From assembly GCF_024436415.1 (NCBI RefSeq), contig NZ_JAFMZQ010000001.1, positions 3,038,001-3,102,000 of the forward strand: DNA of 64,000 nucleotides. The letters run 5' to 3'. Positions within the stretch are counted from its first letter, which is position 1. Each line of letters opens with the position of its first letter. Positions 33,586-43,187 of the stretch are shown in pieces. Position numbers and translations under genes: made by a program. This stretch comes from Pedobacter deserti. Lineage in GTDB: Bacteria; Bacteroidota; Bacteroidia; Sphingobacteriales; Sphingobacteriaceae. The notes beneath the pieces are model-generated. The model had not been told where the DNA came from and searched no databases. It saw nothing but the letters and a program-made list of their open reading frames with translations.

Positions 33586-35079
33586 TTAATAAGTATTTTG
33601 CTGAAGTTGGCCACCACTCGCATTGACGTCAATGCCGTTAATAGGTACCATGTATCTTCTGCTTCCAGTAGGCAATGTATAGGTCTGTGGGGTGTTAACA
33701 TCTACTCCCCCCTCACCTATTTTAAAAAAGTTTCTGGTCACCGTGACATCGTCTTGAGGATAATTGTTAACACTAAACCTGCGGATATCCAACCAGCGCA
33801 TTGAGAAAGGAAACTCCCTTCTACGCTCGTTTAAAACCTGCGAGATAGCCTGATCAGCATTAACTGCTGAAAGGTTGGTTGGACTGGAAAAGCGCATAGC
33901 TCTCAACTCATTCACCGCCGCCATAGCATCACCAATGTGGTTGGTTCGGGCCAATGCCTCTGCTTTGTTCAAAATCAATTCCGCGCGTGTAAGGCCGGAA
34001 GGCAATTGTTTACCATCACTAAAGAACGAATATCTTATGACCTCTCTCTTGACAGAGCCGAATCTGCGACCACCGTTTTCAATCATAAACCATTTATACC
34101 GAAGGTCGTTGGAACCTTCAAACAGCGCTAGCAGAGAGGAACTGGGCATATAAAACTGGCTTCTGTTATTTGTGTACCTAGTATAGTAAAACTCCGGCCA
34201 ATAAAGTGACTCAGCATTTGTCCAGAAATACATCTGTGGTACCTGCAGCGTAGCGGGTGGATTGTTATAAGTAATCGGAGCACCTGCAACGATCGTCTTA
34301 TAATCCTTAAGGGAGACGGTCGTAGACGCTAACGCCCTATCAGAATATTCCAACGCCTTGGTATAATCACCAATAAAAAGATAATATCGGCTGAACATAG
34401 CTTCAACAGTTCGCTTAGTCACCCTCCACCTTTTTAAGGGATCAACGTCCTCACGTGCGACTTTCATAGCTTCATTGAGATCCGAGAGTATGAACTCATA
34501 AGTTTCCCCTAATGTGGATCTTTTAAGTGACTCCACCACGTTGGCAGACTTTTTCAAGGGCAACCCCGGAGTCGTCAAATTATCTTTACTATAGGGTAAG
34601 CAATAGTAATTTGCCAGCACCCAGTTTGAATACGCCCTGATAAAATGAGCATCAGCCTTTACGTATCCCTTCTGTTCTTCTGATCCTGTAACTTTTTCAA
34701 CGTTTTCCAATATAGTATTGGCTAAAAATATCTTCCGGAATTCACCAGTCCATAGCGCATCAAGACTTGCATCAGCAACTTGTTGGATATTGAAAGTATA
34801 ATAAAGAATATTTTCCAATGGCGCTACTGACGGACTCTCCTTATAAAGTTCGGGATCAATTTCCGTATCATCAGTGGAATAAGCAGCAGTTAGGTTCGTC
34901 TCGTCGGCGGAGCCACTGGCGACGTTCGCAGTCACAGGAATGTTGTCGATTAAAGCCTGTAACTGGTCCACATTTTTAATTGAAGTTTGACGCAGAGGCT
35001 CCTGATCCAGGAAACGCTTGCAACCAGCAGTGGACAACAGTGCCATGCCAAATAATATAATGATGTGTGATAGTCTCAT
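33586..35079 (-). CDS. susD: SusD/RagB-family lipoprotein, cassette 1
   Basis: A 497-aa outer-membrane lipoprotein. The lipobox is LLSTAGC, followed at once by KRFLDQEPLRQ, the typical SusD start. The helical TPR-like core includes DAHFIRAYSNWVLANYYCLPYS, LNEAMKVA and a C-terminal RREFPFSMRWLDIRRFS, the classic SusD signature. It binds substrate at the cell surface and closes over its partner SusC. It starts 9 nt after the susC stop, so the pair is co-translated. The substrate is unknown; the M13 peptidase nearby suggests peptides. Confidence 0.93.
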   Translation of the reverse strand: MRLSHIIILFGMALLSTAGCKRFLDQEPLRQTSIKNVDQLQALIDNIPVTANVASGSADETNLTAAYSTDDTEIDPELYKESPSVAPLENILYYTFNIQQVADASLDALWTGEFRKIFLANTILENVEKVTGSEEQKGYVKADAHFIRAYSNWVLANYYCLPYSKDNLTTPGLPLKKSANVVESLKRSTLGETYEFILSDLNEAMKVAREDVDPLKRWRVTKRTVEAMFSRYYLFIGDYTKALEYSDRALASTTVSLKDYKTIVAGAPITYNNPPATLQVPQMYFWTNAESLYWPEFYYTRYTNNRSQFYMPSSSLLALFEGSNDLRYKWFMIENGGRRFGSVKREVIRYSFFSDGKQLPSGLTRAELILNKAEALARTNHIGDAMAAVNELRAMRFSSPTNLSAVNADQAISQVLNERRREFPFSMRWLDIRRFSVNNYPQDDVTVTRNFFKIGEGGVDVNTPQTYTLPTGSRRYMVPINGIDVNASGGQLQQNTY

Positions 35080-35088
35080 GTCGATAAA

Positions 35089-38000
35089 TTAAAATTGAAG
35101 ATTTAAACCAAATGTATACGTGCCCACCGGACGGTTCGTTCCGGGTAGCCACTCCGGATGATAACCTCTACTGTTATCTGTAAATAGCAGACCAACGTTT
35201 CTAAGCTGCGCATACACCTTTACATTGCTGAAACTGACTTTGCGCACAAGCGATTGTGGCAGAAAATATTCCAGATTGATTTCCTTCAGTTCTACGAACG
35301 AAGAACTTTCCACAAGATTTTGTAAATTAGGCGTATACCTATCCCACAAATAGTATTGCTGTTCATCCATCTGAGGAAATGCTGGAATCGTTGGATCTCC
35401 GGCAAAAACGTCGGAAACAAATCGATCAACCGATGATTTAAAGGAGCCTATTATAGTCGAGTAATTAAAAATTGGTCTCCGGAATTTCCCGCCGAACGTA
35501 CCAGTTATTACCATCATTAGATTAAAATCCTTATACCTGAAGTTGTTGATCCATCCCATTGTATGTGGTGGAATACTTGTACCCTCGTAAGACAAAAAAT
35601 TCTTACCTAGTCCTGTATTGGAAAGTGCTGCGCTATTGGTAGTGGTTGGCACTTCATTCGGACCTAGCACATGAGGGACACCATCAACCATGCCCGCATA
35701 TTTGTAAGCAAAAACAGAACCTACCGGGCGACCTTCAATATATTGTCCGTCTATCATTTCATAGGCATACACTGCAGGAAAATAGAGGCTGGTGATCTTG
35801 TTTTTATTGTACGCATACGTAAGATTGGTATTGTAGGAGAAGTCTTGGGTGATATCTACATTTGTTCCTAACTCGACCTCAATTCCCCTATTGTATATGC
35901 TTGCATTATTTACCCGACCAGACAACGCGCCGGATGCGGAAGGCAGCGCAATATTACCAACGATATCTTTTCCCAGGCGATTATAAGCATCTACTTTGCC
36001 GAGAAGCTTGCCTTTAAACAAAGTAAAGTCAATTCCCAATTCAGTATTGTAATTCCTTTCCCAACGTAAGAGGGGATTTCCAATGGTACCCACCGCACCA
36101 GTTATGGTGCCCGACACCGGGCTAGGCGAATTGCTAATATTCACCAACGTTTGTGTGGAAACAGATTGGTTAGCAAGCCCTGTCACGCCATAAGTGAATC
36201 GGAGATTCAACCGGTCCATCCAATTGAGCGATTGCATAAAATTTTCATTCGAAATTCTCCACATGGCGCCGACCGACCATAAGGGAGTCCATCTCAATTT
36301 TGGATTATCCGTGATAAAATTGGATGCATCACTTCGAATACTGCCTGATAAAGTATATTTTTGGTCAAGTGTGTATCCAACACTGCTATAAAAAGATGCC
36401 AGCCGGTTGGAATTCCAGTTCAGAATTGTGCTACCAGCATCTCCGGGAAACTCTTCTGTAGGTAAGGCAACGGCAGCAGTACCATATGTAAAATACCGCA
36501 ACGGAGTCACTGAACTTCCATAGCCGTAAGGTGGCACCGTCACTTGGTTTTTCTCAGGAAAATAACCGTAGACGGTGGGGTTTGTCTGGCCCGTTATCAA
36601 CTCATCAAAGATTTCTGAACCCGCAATGGCCGTGATCTGATGTCTTTCACCAATATTCTTGTCATAGTTGAATTGGCCTCTCAGCGTGTAGCTGCGGTAG
36701 TCCGACTGCGAGCTACGTAGAATTCCGCCCTTTGGAAGGAATACACGTCCCACTGTTTTCGAATCATCGTCGTATTCAACATATGAATTTACGTATCCGC
36801 GTACCGCGAATGTTTCCTCATTGAAATGTGAACTCGTATTAATCTTACGCTTTTCGTATTGCCCACTTCCATCGAACGTTACACCGCCCCCTAGTTTAAG
36901 GTTGACACCGGCCTGAATACGTGCACTTAAGTTTTCGCTATTACGTTCCCTTCCCCTTACTTCCCTTAATAAATTATAAGACCAATCTTGGTAAGGGAAT
37001 TTTGAAGATGGTATATTATTCAGCTCCGCACGGTTGAAACTGCGCAGATTCACCCCATAAGTTCCATCCGGGTTGAGTAACAATTCATAAGGCGACAAAC
37101 CTTCCAGTTCAGAAATGTCCGTGCCTGTCTCCCCCCCAACGCCACTAAAATCATTTTTTCTGTAGTGAATGTTTGCTCCAAAATTCAACGTCATAAATCT
37201 TGTCGCTGTGAAATTATTATTAAAGTTCAGGACAGCTCGGTCATATCCACGCTTAATAAATCCCTCTTTGTTATTTTCATAGAGCATTGAAGCAGACGTT
37301 TTCATCCGTTCGGTCCCTCCGGAAAAATTAAGAGTGACCTGGTTAAGGATAGCATTTCGCATCAAATGATCCTTTATCTGCGGGCGGTTGTCAATTGCAC
37401 TGAGCCGCGCCAATTCTGTATTTAACTGTGATTCAGTAATAGCTCCGTATTTAAAAGCGAAAAGTTGCTCCTGGGCCAGAGTTAAAGGGCTTTCTATGTC
37501 ATAAAATCCGCCAGCGTACGGAAAAAACAGTAAATTCCGGTCAAATGCAAGCTTTTCGTAAGCAATGTGATCCGCGGAGTTCGCCTGCAACATGACCTGA
37601 TCCAGGTCGATCATTTGAGAAACCCGCGTAAATGCCCTTGCTTCGACGCTCGTCCTGCCGACTTTAGGAGATTTCGTAGTCACCACAATCACCCCGTTCG
37701 CACCCCTTGATCCCCAAATTGATAAAGAAGCTGCGTCTTTCAAAACAGTGACAGACTCGACATCATTGGGGTTAATATTATTGAAATCAAAACCCGAAAT
37801 AGCAAAACCGTCTACTACAACCAGTGGTTGGGTAACTGACAACGGTCTTTCAATATCAGTACTTAAAGTACCCGCACCGCGAAGTAAGAAGGAAACGCTG
37901 CCATCAACATTTTCTTTTGCCTGCAAGCCCGCTACTGTCCCTTGAAGAGCCGTGGATAAGTTTGACACTGGTCGCCTTGACAGAACCTCCTGGCCAACGA

Positions 38001-38709
38001 CATCGAATGCGCCTGTCGATCGGTCCCTGGAAATTTTTTCGTAACCTGTGTTTCCAGTCACCGCAACAGCTTCCAATTCCTTAACCCCTTCCTCCAATAC
38101 TACATCTCTCATTACAGGTTCAGCGGGCAGCTCTTTAGTAACGTAGCCGACAAAGGAGAATGTCAATAACGAATTCTCAGGTACATCAGTTAGAACGTAT
38201 GCACCTTTATCATTGGTATTGGTGACCTTGTTCGTTCCTTTTATCTTGACTGTCACGCCGGCCAATGGTTGTCCATCTCTTCCTAGAACCCGTCCCTTCA
38301 CATCACTATTCTGTTCGGTATGGTGGGTCTGACTGGTGGCTGTTTGAAAATTTTTAGGTTTAATAATGATATTATTGTTATCAATTCTATATGACAAAGA
38401 CTGATTTCGCAGTACTACATCAAGTACATCAAATAAATTCTCATCCTTAAAATTGACATTATACCTGAGCTTATTATTTACGCTCTCATCCGAGTAAAAC
38501 ACATTGAAATCGGTCTGCAGTTCAATTTGTGCAAAAATCTCGCTCATTGTTGCTCCTTTTTTTGTAAAGCTGAGTTTCTGCGCGAAGCCTGCTGCACTTA
38601 CTTGAGCAAGCGAAAGTATTAATATGAAAGTGGCTAGCCTCATGATTAGCATTAGTTTTTTTAGCAGCCAACAATGAGGCGTACCAAAAGATAAAGTAAT
38701 TTTATTCAT
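35089..38709 (-). CDS. susC: SusC/RagA TonB-dependent transporter with STN domain, cassette 1
   Basis: A 1206-aa outer-membrane receptor. It has a signal peptide (region SAAGFAQ) and an N-terminal STN domain (MSEIFAQIELQTDFNVFYSD). A carboxypeptidase-D-like regulatory domain (VKGRVLGRDGQPLAGVTVKI) precedes the plug with SLSIWGSRGANGVIVVTTK and a 22-strand barrel ending in GTYTFGLNLQF. The STN domain marks it as a regulated transporter that signals through the adjacent FecR and ECF sigma factor. It imports a substrate captured by SusD using TonB energy. The FecR gene lies 183 bp upstream on the same strand. Confidence 0.94.
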   Translation of the reverse strand: MNKITLSFGTPHCWLLKKLMLIMRLATFILILSLAQVSAAGFAQKLSFTKKGATMSEIFAQIELQTDFNVFYSDESVNNKLRYNVNFKDENLFDVLDVVLRNQSLSYRIDNNNIIIKPKNFQTATSQTHHTEQNSDVKGRVLGRDGQPLAGVTVKIKGTNKVTNTNDKGAYVLTDVPENSLLTFSFVGYVTKELPAEPVMRDVVLEEGVKELEAVAVTGNTGYEKISRDRSTGAFDVVGQEVLSRRPVSNLSTALQGTVAGLQAKENVDGSVSFLLRGAGTLSTDIERPLSVTQPLVVVDGFAISGFDFNNINPNDVESVTVLKDAASLSIWGSRGANGVIVVTTKSPKVGRTSVEARAFTRVSQMIDLDQVMLQANSADHIAYEKLAFDRNLLFFPYAGGFYDIESPLTLAQEQLFAFKYGAITESQLNTELARLSAIDNRPQIKDHLMRNAILNQVTLNFSGGTERMKTSASMLYENNKEGFIKRGYDRAVLNFNNNFTATRFMTLNFGANIHYRKNDFSGVGGETGTDISELEGLSPYELLLNPDGTYGVNLRSFNRAELNNIPSSKFPYQDWSYNLLREVRGRERNSENLSARIQAGVNLKLGGGVTFDGSGQYEKRKINTSSHFNEETFAVRGYVNSYVEYDDDSKTVGRVFLPKGGILRSSQSDYRSYTLRGQFNYDKNIGERHQITAIAGSEIFDELITGQTNPTVYGYFPEKNQVTVPPYGYGSSVTPLRYFTYGTAAVALPTEEFPGDAGSTILNWNSNRLASFYSSVGYTLDQKYTLSGSIRSDASNFITDNPKLRWTPLWSVGAMWRISNENFMQSLNWMDRLNLRFTYGVTGLANQSVSTQTLVNISNSPSPVSGTITGAVGTIGNPLLRWERNYNTELGIDFTLFKGKLLGKVDAYNRLGKDIVGNIALPSASGALSGRVNNASIYNRGIEVELGTNVDITQDFSYNTNLTYAYNKNKITSLYFPAVYAYEMIDGQYIEGRPVGSVFAYKYAGMVDGVPHVLGPNEVPTTTNSAALSNTGLGKNFLSYEGTSIPPHTMGWINNFRYKDFNLMMVITGTFGGKFRRPIFNYSTIIGSFKSSVDRFVSDVFAGDPTIPAFPQMDEQQYYLWDRYTPNLQNLVESSSFVELKEINLEYFLPQSLVRKVSFSNVKVYAQLRNVGLLFTDNSRGYHPEWLPGTNRPVGTYTFGLNLQF

Positions 38710-38800
38710 ACTTTAGTGGTTGGTTTGAGTTGAATTGGTTTTTCGGTCAATTATTTTGCCTTACGGGTCTAACCTATAGGCAAATGAAGGCTCAAACTAT

Positions 38801-38828
38801 GCCGGATTGTGTTCCCGCACTTTCCGGC
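38801..38828. repeat. Inverted repeat in the susC leader, cassette 1
   Basis: GCCGGA / TCCGGC stem continued after a symmetric TT/TT internal loop by GTG / CAC around a 6-nt loop. It lies in the 183-bp FecR-SusC gap about 92-119 nt before the SusC ATG. No T-run follows in the transcription direction, so it is more likely an RNA or operator structure than a terminator. Confidence 0.5.
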
Positions 38829-38892
38829 TTAATTAGCCTTCGCGATTCGTTAGTGTAGATTTTTCGTCATATATGGCCCTTAGGTTTAAAAC

Positions 38893-40023
38893 TTAGTTGA
38901 TTATAATAATTTTTCTGCCCTGAATCTTTGAGTTTATTCCTGCATATTTTAATGCGGTCAACAAACTCGTTACTTCGTCATATTTCGAGATGGAACCGCT
39001 GAAGGTTCGTCTCTTCAATCTTTCATCTTCATAAACGACATCGACATTATACCAGCGGGAGACGCCCCTCATGATCTCTTCTAAGGCATCATTTCTACAA
39101 GTAAATTTCCCCCTGATCCAATCCGTAAGTGCTCTCGCATCTACTTCACGCACACCAATATTGCCCTTATTCTGCAACGCCTGCTGATTTGGCTTAATGC
39201 TAACACCATTGACATTTACAGCGCCTTCGACCAAAGTTGTAGTTTGAAAGTCATCGTCACTATAGGCACTCACATTAAAATGCGTTCCTAGAACCTTAAC
39301 TTCTTGGCCCTGACTTTTCACTATGAACGGATGATACCTGTTCTTGGCAACCTCAAAATAAGCTTCCCCTTCTAAAAAGATATCACGAGTGTCCCTAAAA
39401 AAATTCTTTCGGAAAGAAATTTTAGAGTCTGCGTTTAACCAAACTTTAGTCCCGTCAAGCAACGTGAACGTGTAAGTCTGTCCTTTTGTAGTACTGGCAG
39501 TAACTAATTCCTCCTCTCCAGTTGGTGAGGAAGACACCTCGCCCTGTTTTAAAGAGTAACTGCCAATCTCAGTTCCATCCTCATAAACAAATTGATCCGG
39601 CCTAAATACTACACCGTTCTGGCGTTCACTCAGTTCAATTACTTGTCCATTCGCCATAGTGATGGTGGCGCCATTTTTCCCAGGCACAATTGATTTGGTA
39701 AATTCAGTGGCGTAGCCTCTAGAACTGATGGCTCTCTGCGAACGATAGTTGAAGAACCATATACCAAAAACAATGGTTGCTACGGCAGCGGCAACACCGC
39801 CCAATATCTGCCGCATCCTTTTTGTTTTCGACATTCCGTTACCGGTCGCCGCGTCAATTCTTGATTTCAGCTGCTTACTAAAATCCTTTCGGCTTACTTT
39901 ACTAAACTCGCTATTTTTTTCGGGCAATCCTTCAAACCAAGCCTCCAGTTCGATAAGTTCTTCGGTGCTGATAGTGCCAACCTGATATTTTTCCAGCAAT
40001 TGTTCGGCAAGGGTACGATCCAT
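38893..40023 (-). CDS. FecR-family anti-sigma factor, cassette 1
   Basis: A 376-aa protein. The cytoplasmic N-terminal segment binds a sigma factor (residues about 1-70), and one membrane helix lies near residues 72-90 (ILGGVAAAVATIVFGIWFF). The periplasmic FecR domain includes VWLNADSKISFRKNF, FLEGEAYFEVAKNRYHPFIV and VLGTHFNVSAYSDD. A C-terminal DUF4974-like segment (ALEEIMRGVSRWYNVDVVYED) contacts the STN domain of SusC. It relays ligand binding at SusC to the sigma factor, here encoded divergently at 40110. Confidence 0.92.
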   Translation of the reverse strand: MDRTLAEQLLEKYQVGTISTEELIELEAWFEGLPEKNSEFSKVSRKDFSKQLKSRIDAATGNGMSKTKRMRQILGGVAAAVATIVFGIWFFNYRSQRAISSRGYATEFTKSIVPGKNGATITMANGQVIELSERQNGVVFRPDQFVYEDGTEIGSYSLKQGEVSSSPTGEEELVTASTTKGQTYTFTLLDGTKVWLNADSKISFRKNFFRDTRDIFLEGEAYFEVAKNRYHPFIVKSQGQEVKVLGTHFNVSAYSDDDFQTTTLVEGAVNVNGVSIKPNQQALQNKGNIGVREVDARALTDWIRGKFTCRNDALEEIMRGVSRWYNVDVVYEDERLKRRTFSGSISKYDEVTSLLTALKYAGINSKIQGRKIIIIN

Positions 40024-40109
40024 ATTTTAACTTTATAATCACAAGTTGCTGCTCAACCGGTTTGGTAGTAGATAATTTGCAATTATTTTTATTTATTTTG
40101 CTCTCTGGT

Positions 40110-40706
40110 ATGAAAAGTCGAGGTAAACTATCGGATCAAGCGTTGACTCAACTTCTGCAACGAGGCGACTACGCTGCATTCACAGAGATTTACAACCGCA
40201 ACTGGGAGCCCCTGCTTCGCTATATTTCCCGGGTGACAGGGGAGGATAATGAAGGAGCGCAAGACATTCTTCAGGAGGTATTTATCTCTTTATGGAACAG
40301 GCATTCGCTGATTGTCAACGCTGATATAAAACCCTGGTTATACGGAGCTGCCCGTAGAAATGCCCTATTCCACCTACGCACAGCAAAGACCCGGCACAAG
40401 TACATCACTAATCTGGCTGAGTATCTTTCCGAAGTGAGCAGTCCCTTGGATGAGGAATTCGATGCAAAAGAACTAACAATAATAATTGATCAGGAAATTG
40501 ACAGATTACCTGAAAAGATGCGCGAAATATTTCTGCTTAGCCGGAGACAAAATCTGAGCTATAAAGAAATAGCGGAACAACTGAATATTTCAGACAAAAC
40601 TGTGAAGAAACAGATCAGCAATGTCCTCAAAATCTTTCGGCAACGCCTGGATAGAAGAAATGCTGGATTAATTGCCATCCTCGCTCTCATACTATTTAAA
40701 AGCTGA
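40110..40706 (+). CDS. ECF RNA polymerase sigma factor, cassette 1
   Basis: About 198 aa from ATG 40110; an upstream start at 40062 would add a hydrophobic stretch out of place for this family. Region 2 contains AFTEIYNRNWEPLLRYISRV and AQDILQEVFISLWNR. Region 4 contains LPEKMREIFLLSRRQNLSYKEIAEQL and the recognition helix SDKTVKKQISNVLK. The C terminus is a short hydrophobic tail (LIAILALILFKS). Its gene is divergent from FecR and SusC rather than in line with them. It should activate its own cassette upon release by FecR. Confidence 0.93.
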   Translation: MKSRGKLSDQALTQLLQRGDYAAFTEIYNRNWEPLLRYISRVTGEDNEGAQDILQEVFISLWNRHSLIVNADIKPWLYGAARRNALFHLRTAKTRHKYITNLAEYLSEVSSPLDEEFDAKELTIIIDQEIDRLPEKMREIFLLSRRQNLSYKEIAEQLNISDKTVKKQISNVLKIFRQRLDRRNAGLIAILALILFKS

Positions 40707-40827
40707 CCAGGACATTGCGCTTCTAATCTAATCGATGGAGCAGATTTTGTCGTTTGCTTAGGGGAAATAAACGGATTAATTGACTTGTGATTCAAACACC
40801 CCGATTCAAAAAGCAGAATCTGAATTA

Positions 40828-40851
40828 ACCTGCACGACATCTAGTGCAGGT
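40828..40851. terminator. Hairpin between convergent genes
   Basis: An 8-bp stem ACCTGCAC / GTGCAGGT with an 8-nt loop, between the sigma-factor end and the isomerase-like gene end. There is no clear T-run, so termination is probable but not certain. Confidence 0.45.
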
Positions 40852-40868
40852 CAATTATCCCTAACTCC

Positions 40869-41723
40869 TTACAATTGCCCAAACTGAGAAAACGAAGTAT
40901 CAAACGTGCGTTTAGCCATGTCTTCCAGGGGCAGTTTACGGACAACTTCTGAAAGAACTTCCACCCCCCATGGACCCTTGTATCCTTTAGCCTGAATTGC
41001 CCTGATAAAACCTGCAATATCCAAAACACCCTCCCCTGGTAACTTCCGCTTATGAATCGTGTCCTTCCATAATGGATTCACCGGATACCGGTCAGCATCA
41101 TCGAGCTCAACAGCTCCGATAAACTCCGCTGGAATTTTTTCTATTTCAGTAAAATCTATGCCCCCCCGGCTAAGATGCCAAATATCTAACAGTAAACCTC
41201 CATTGGAACGATTGGCACCCTGAACAATACCAAGAGCAGTATCCATGGTGCTCACATTACTAAAGGGCATGATTTCAAGCACAATAGAGGTACCTACGTC
41301 GGCGGCACGCTGACAAAGTTTCGCAAATTCCTCTACCATTAGTGGTATGTTTACCTCTGTTGTGAAAAGGCCTGGCGCAATTTTTATGTCCCGAGCTTCC
41401 AGTAGTCCAGCTGCCGCTAGCAACTCATCCCGCATTTTGTCTGAGGCTCTGCGACGATCACCACGCTCGTACCAATTGTCCAAAAATTCAAATTCAACGT
41501 GTTTTATCCCATTCAACTCCAGAATATTTTTCATTTCCTTCAGACCAATTTGATCAGCAGTGTGCATCAAATCAGCGTGAACCAAGCCTATTCCTTTATA
41601 GCCAGCCTTAGCGGCTGCTTCCACACGGAACTTAAAATCGAATGGGCTTATTTCTGTTGGCCCGAACGGATGTATATCTCCCGAAAGGGTAAAATAAGCT
41701 GCTAATAACTCTACTTTTTCCAT
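40869..41723 (-). CDS. Sugar phosphate isomerase/epimerase-like TIM barrel
   Basis: A 284-aa protein from ATG 41723; the upstream start (41756) adds an unlikely tail. It has the AP-endonuclease-2/xylose-isomerase-like barrel pattern: GLVHADLMH, HVEFEFLDNWY, IVLEIMPFSNV (metal-binding Glu), LLLDIWHLSRGG (Asp/His), AVELDDADR and GPWGVEVLS (final Glu). The metal ligands are present. It may isomerise or epimerise a sugar, inositol or related compound. It is divergent from an AraC regulator at 42016, which likely controls it. It is not part of the SusCD cassettes. Confidence 0.85.
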   Translation of the reverse strand: MEKVELLAAYFTLSGDIHPFGPTEISPFDFKFRVEAAAKAGYKGIGLVHADLMHTADQIGLKEMKNILELNGIKHVEFEFLDNWYERGDRRRASDKMRDELLAAAGLLEARDIKIAPGLFTTEVNIPLMVEEFAKLCQRAADVGTSIVLEIMPFSNVSTMDTALGIVQGANRSNGGLLLDIWHLSRGGIDFTEIEKIPAEFIGAVELDDADRYPVNPLWKDTIHKRKLPGEGVLDIAGFIRAIQAKGYKGPWGVEVLSEVVRKLPLEDMAKRTFDTSFSQFGQL

Positions 41724-42015
41724 ATATAAACAAATTATGTTGACAACTTTGATCAACGGTTTTAATTATTTGAAATCAGCCAAAAGCCGCATCCTTTCAA
41801 CCATGCCTTCGCTAAATATTGCAACTCCGCTTTAACAACTCTTCAATCTGACCATCAATATGTAAATGTCGGGTCTCTGTGTACAGTGATCGTAATAACA
41901 TCTCTCGGTAGTTCCTAAAAACTCATGGCTTACTAAGAAAATCTTTACTCAAAGTTACAGGTCGGAAAAAGGAACTAGTTGGTACAATTATTTCAATTTT
42001 ATGTATATTTGGTAT

Positions 42016-42873
42016 ATGAAGATTTTAAAACAGTTCGATCCGCTGACAATTACCTTTGATCCGGAGGTGAGGGAAAGCTGTGCCCGCCACTCACACAATC
42101 ACTTCGAAATTGTGTATATCAATAAAGGCACCGGTCAGCATTTCTTCAACGACAACGCACAGGAATATCGAACAGGAGATCTTTTTTTGATTTCGCCTGG
42201 GGATCAGCATTTCTTCGAGATCGGGGCAATAACAGCATTCACATACATCAAATTTAACGAAGCCTACTTCGAATCAAAAACACATCTTGCACCGGCGCAT
42301 TATTATTTTACTCCCGAAGCGATTATGAAACTCAGTATGCTCAAGGAAATTAAGATTGAGATTGAACATCCGCAATCAGTAGTCCTCAAAAGCATTATTG
42401 ATAGCATACTGGCTTATGATCGAGTAAAAGACGTGGCTCATTCAGTAGTGGTGTTCTATTTGCTGCTGGGCATTTTTGGCATTGTAAGAGAAGCGATGCA
42501 AGCCAAACAAGTGGTGGCCACAATTGATGATCGCAGTAATGGACAAGTTTTATCGTACTTGCACGAGAACATTTATAGACGCGAAAAACTGACAATAAAG
42601 GCAGTTGCAGCGCACTTTCACATCTCGGTCAAATACTTCAGCAACTACTTTAAAAGAAATTTTGACACTGCCTACCAGGAGTATCTTGACAACTATCGCA
42701 TAAAGCTCATAGAAAAGCGCATGGCAATAGGCGGCATAAAGCTGAAACAGATAGCCCAGGAATTCGGATTCACCGACGTGAGCCATCTGTCAAAAGTGTT
42801 CAAGAAATTAACCGGACTGACTCCAACGGATTACAAAAAATTGCTGAGAAAAAAGGTCACATCAGCAAGTTGA
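42016..42873 (+). CDS. AraC-family regulator with cupin sensor domain
   Basis: A 285-aa protein from ATG 42016 (the 42001 ATG adds five residues). The N-terminal cupin-like domain has CARHSHNHFEIVYINKGTG and FLISPGDQHFFEI, consistent with ligand sensing. The C-terminal AraC DNA-binding domain has KLTIKAVAAHFHISVKYFSNYF and FTDVSHLSKVFKKLTGLTP. It is divergent from the isomerase-like gene and probably activates it when the sugar-like inducer is bound. The TATATTTG box overlapping the start region could be a -7 element. Confidence 0.9.
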   Translation: MKILKQFDPLTITFDPEVRESCARHSHNHFEIVYINKGTGQHFFNDNAQEYRTGDLFLISPGDQHFFEIGAITAFTYIKFNEAYFESKTHLAPAHYYFTPEAIMKLSMLKEIKIEIEHPQSVVLKSIIDSILAYDRVKDVAHSVVVFYLLLGIFGIVREAMQAKQVVATIDDRSNGQVLSYLHENIYRREKLTIKAVAAHFHISVKYFSNYFKRNFDTAYQEYLDNYRIKLIEKRMAIGGIKLKQIAQEFGFTDVSHLSKVFKKLTGLTPTDYKKLLRKKVTSAS

Positions 42874-43187
42874 ACTGCCCACTCATTTCAATTCAAAGAG
42901 ATATTTTTCCAACTAAATGGAAAAGCTTCAACGGTATAGCCGCAGATTCAAATCACCGAAAGTTCAACAGCAGACGCATCCGTCTGCAGCAACCTTACGA
43001 CCACTTCGTAAGTCTGCTTCGGCGGTCGGACTCTCCTACAGCTCAACCATCTTTACTTCTCTTCAGCTGTTTCAGTTTGATTTTAGTTAATTTCATGGTT
43101 GGGCGTTCTTCTACTTTTTAATGTCAAACAATGGAATAACTGCAATATATGTTCAATAAATTACGGCCGTAAAGGCTATTATCTACC
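42874..43187. other. Intergenic stretch with two hairpins
   Basis: 314 bp between convergent genes. Perfect short stems GCAGACG/CGTCTGC (42970-42987) and TTACGA/TCGTAA (around 42996-43012) are adjacent. The minus strand also encodes the leader-like peptide at 43043-43096. No larger gene was seen. Confidence 0.45.
43043..43096 (-). CDS. Possible RiPP-leader-like peptide fragment, 17 aa
   Basis: Minus-strand ATG at 43096 encodes a short basic sequence starting MKLTKIKLKQLK and stopping after 17 residues. This opening resembles leaders of Bacteroidota GG-type natural-product precursors (MKxLxxLxLxxL). Beyond the stop, another frame contains ADGCVCC, a Cys cluster of the kind found in such precursors. 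That would suggest a decayed precursor gene. Evidence is weak: no maturation enzymes are in the window and the match may be chance. Confidence 0.2.
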   Translation of the reverse strand: MKLTKIKLKQLKRSKDG

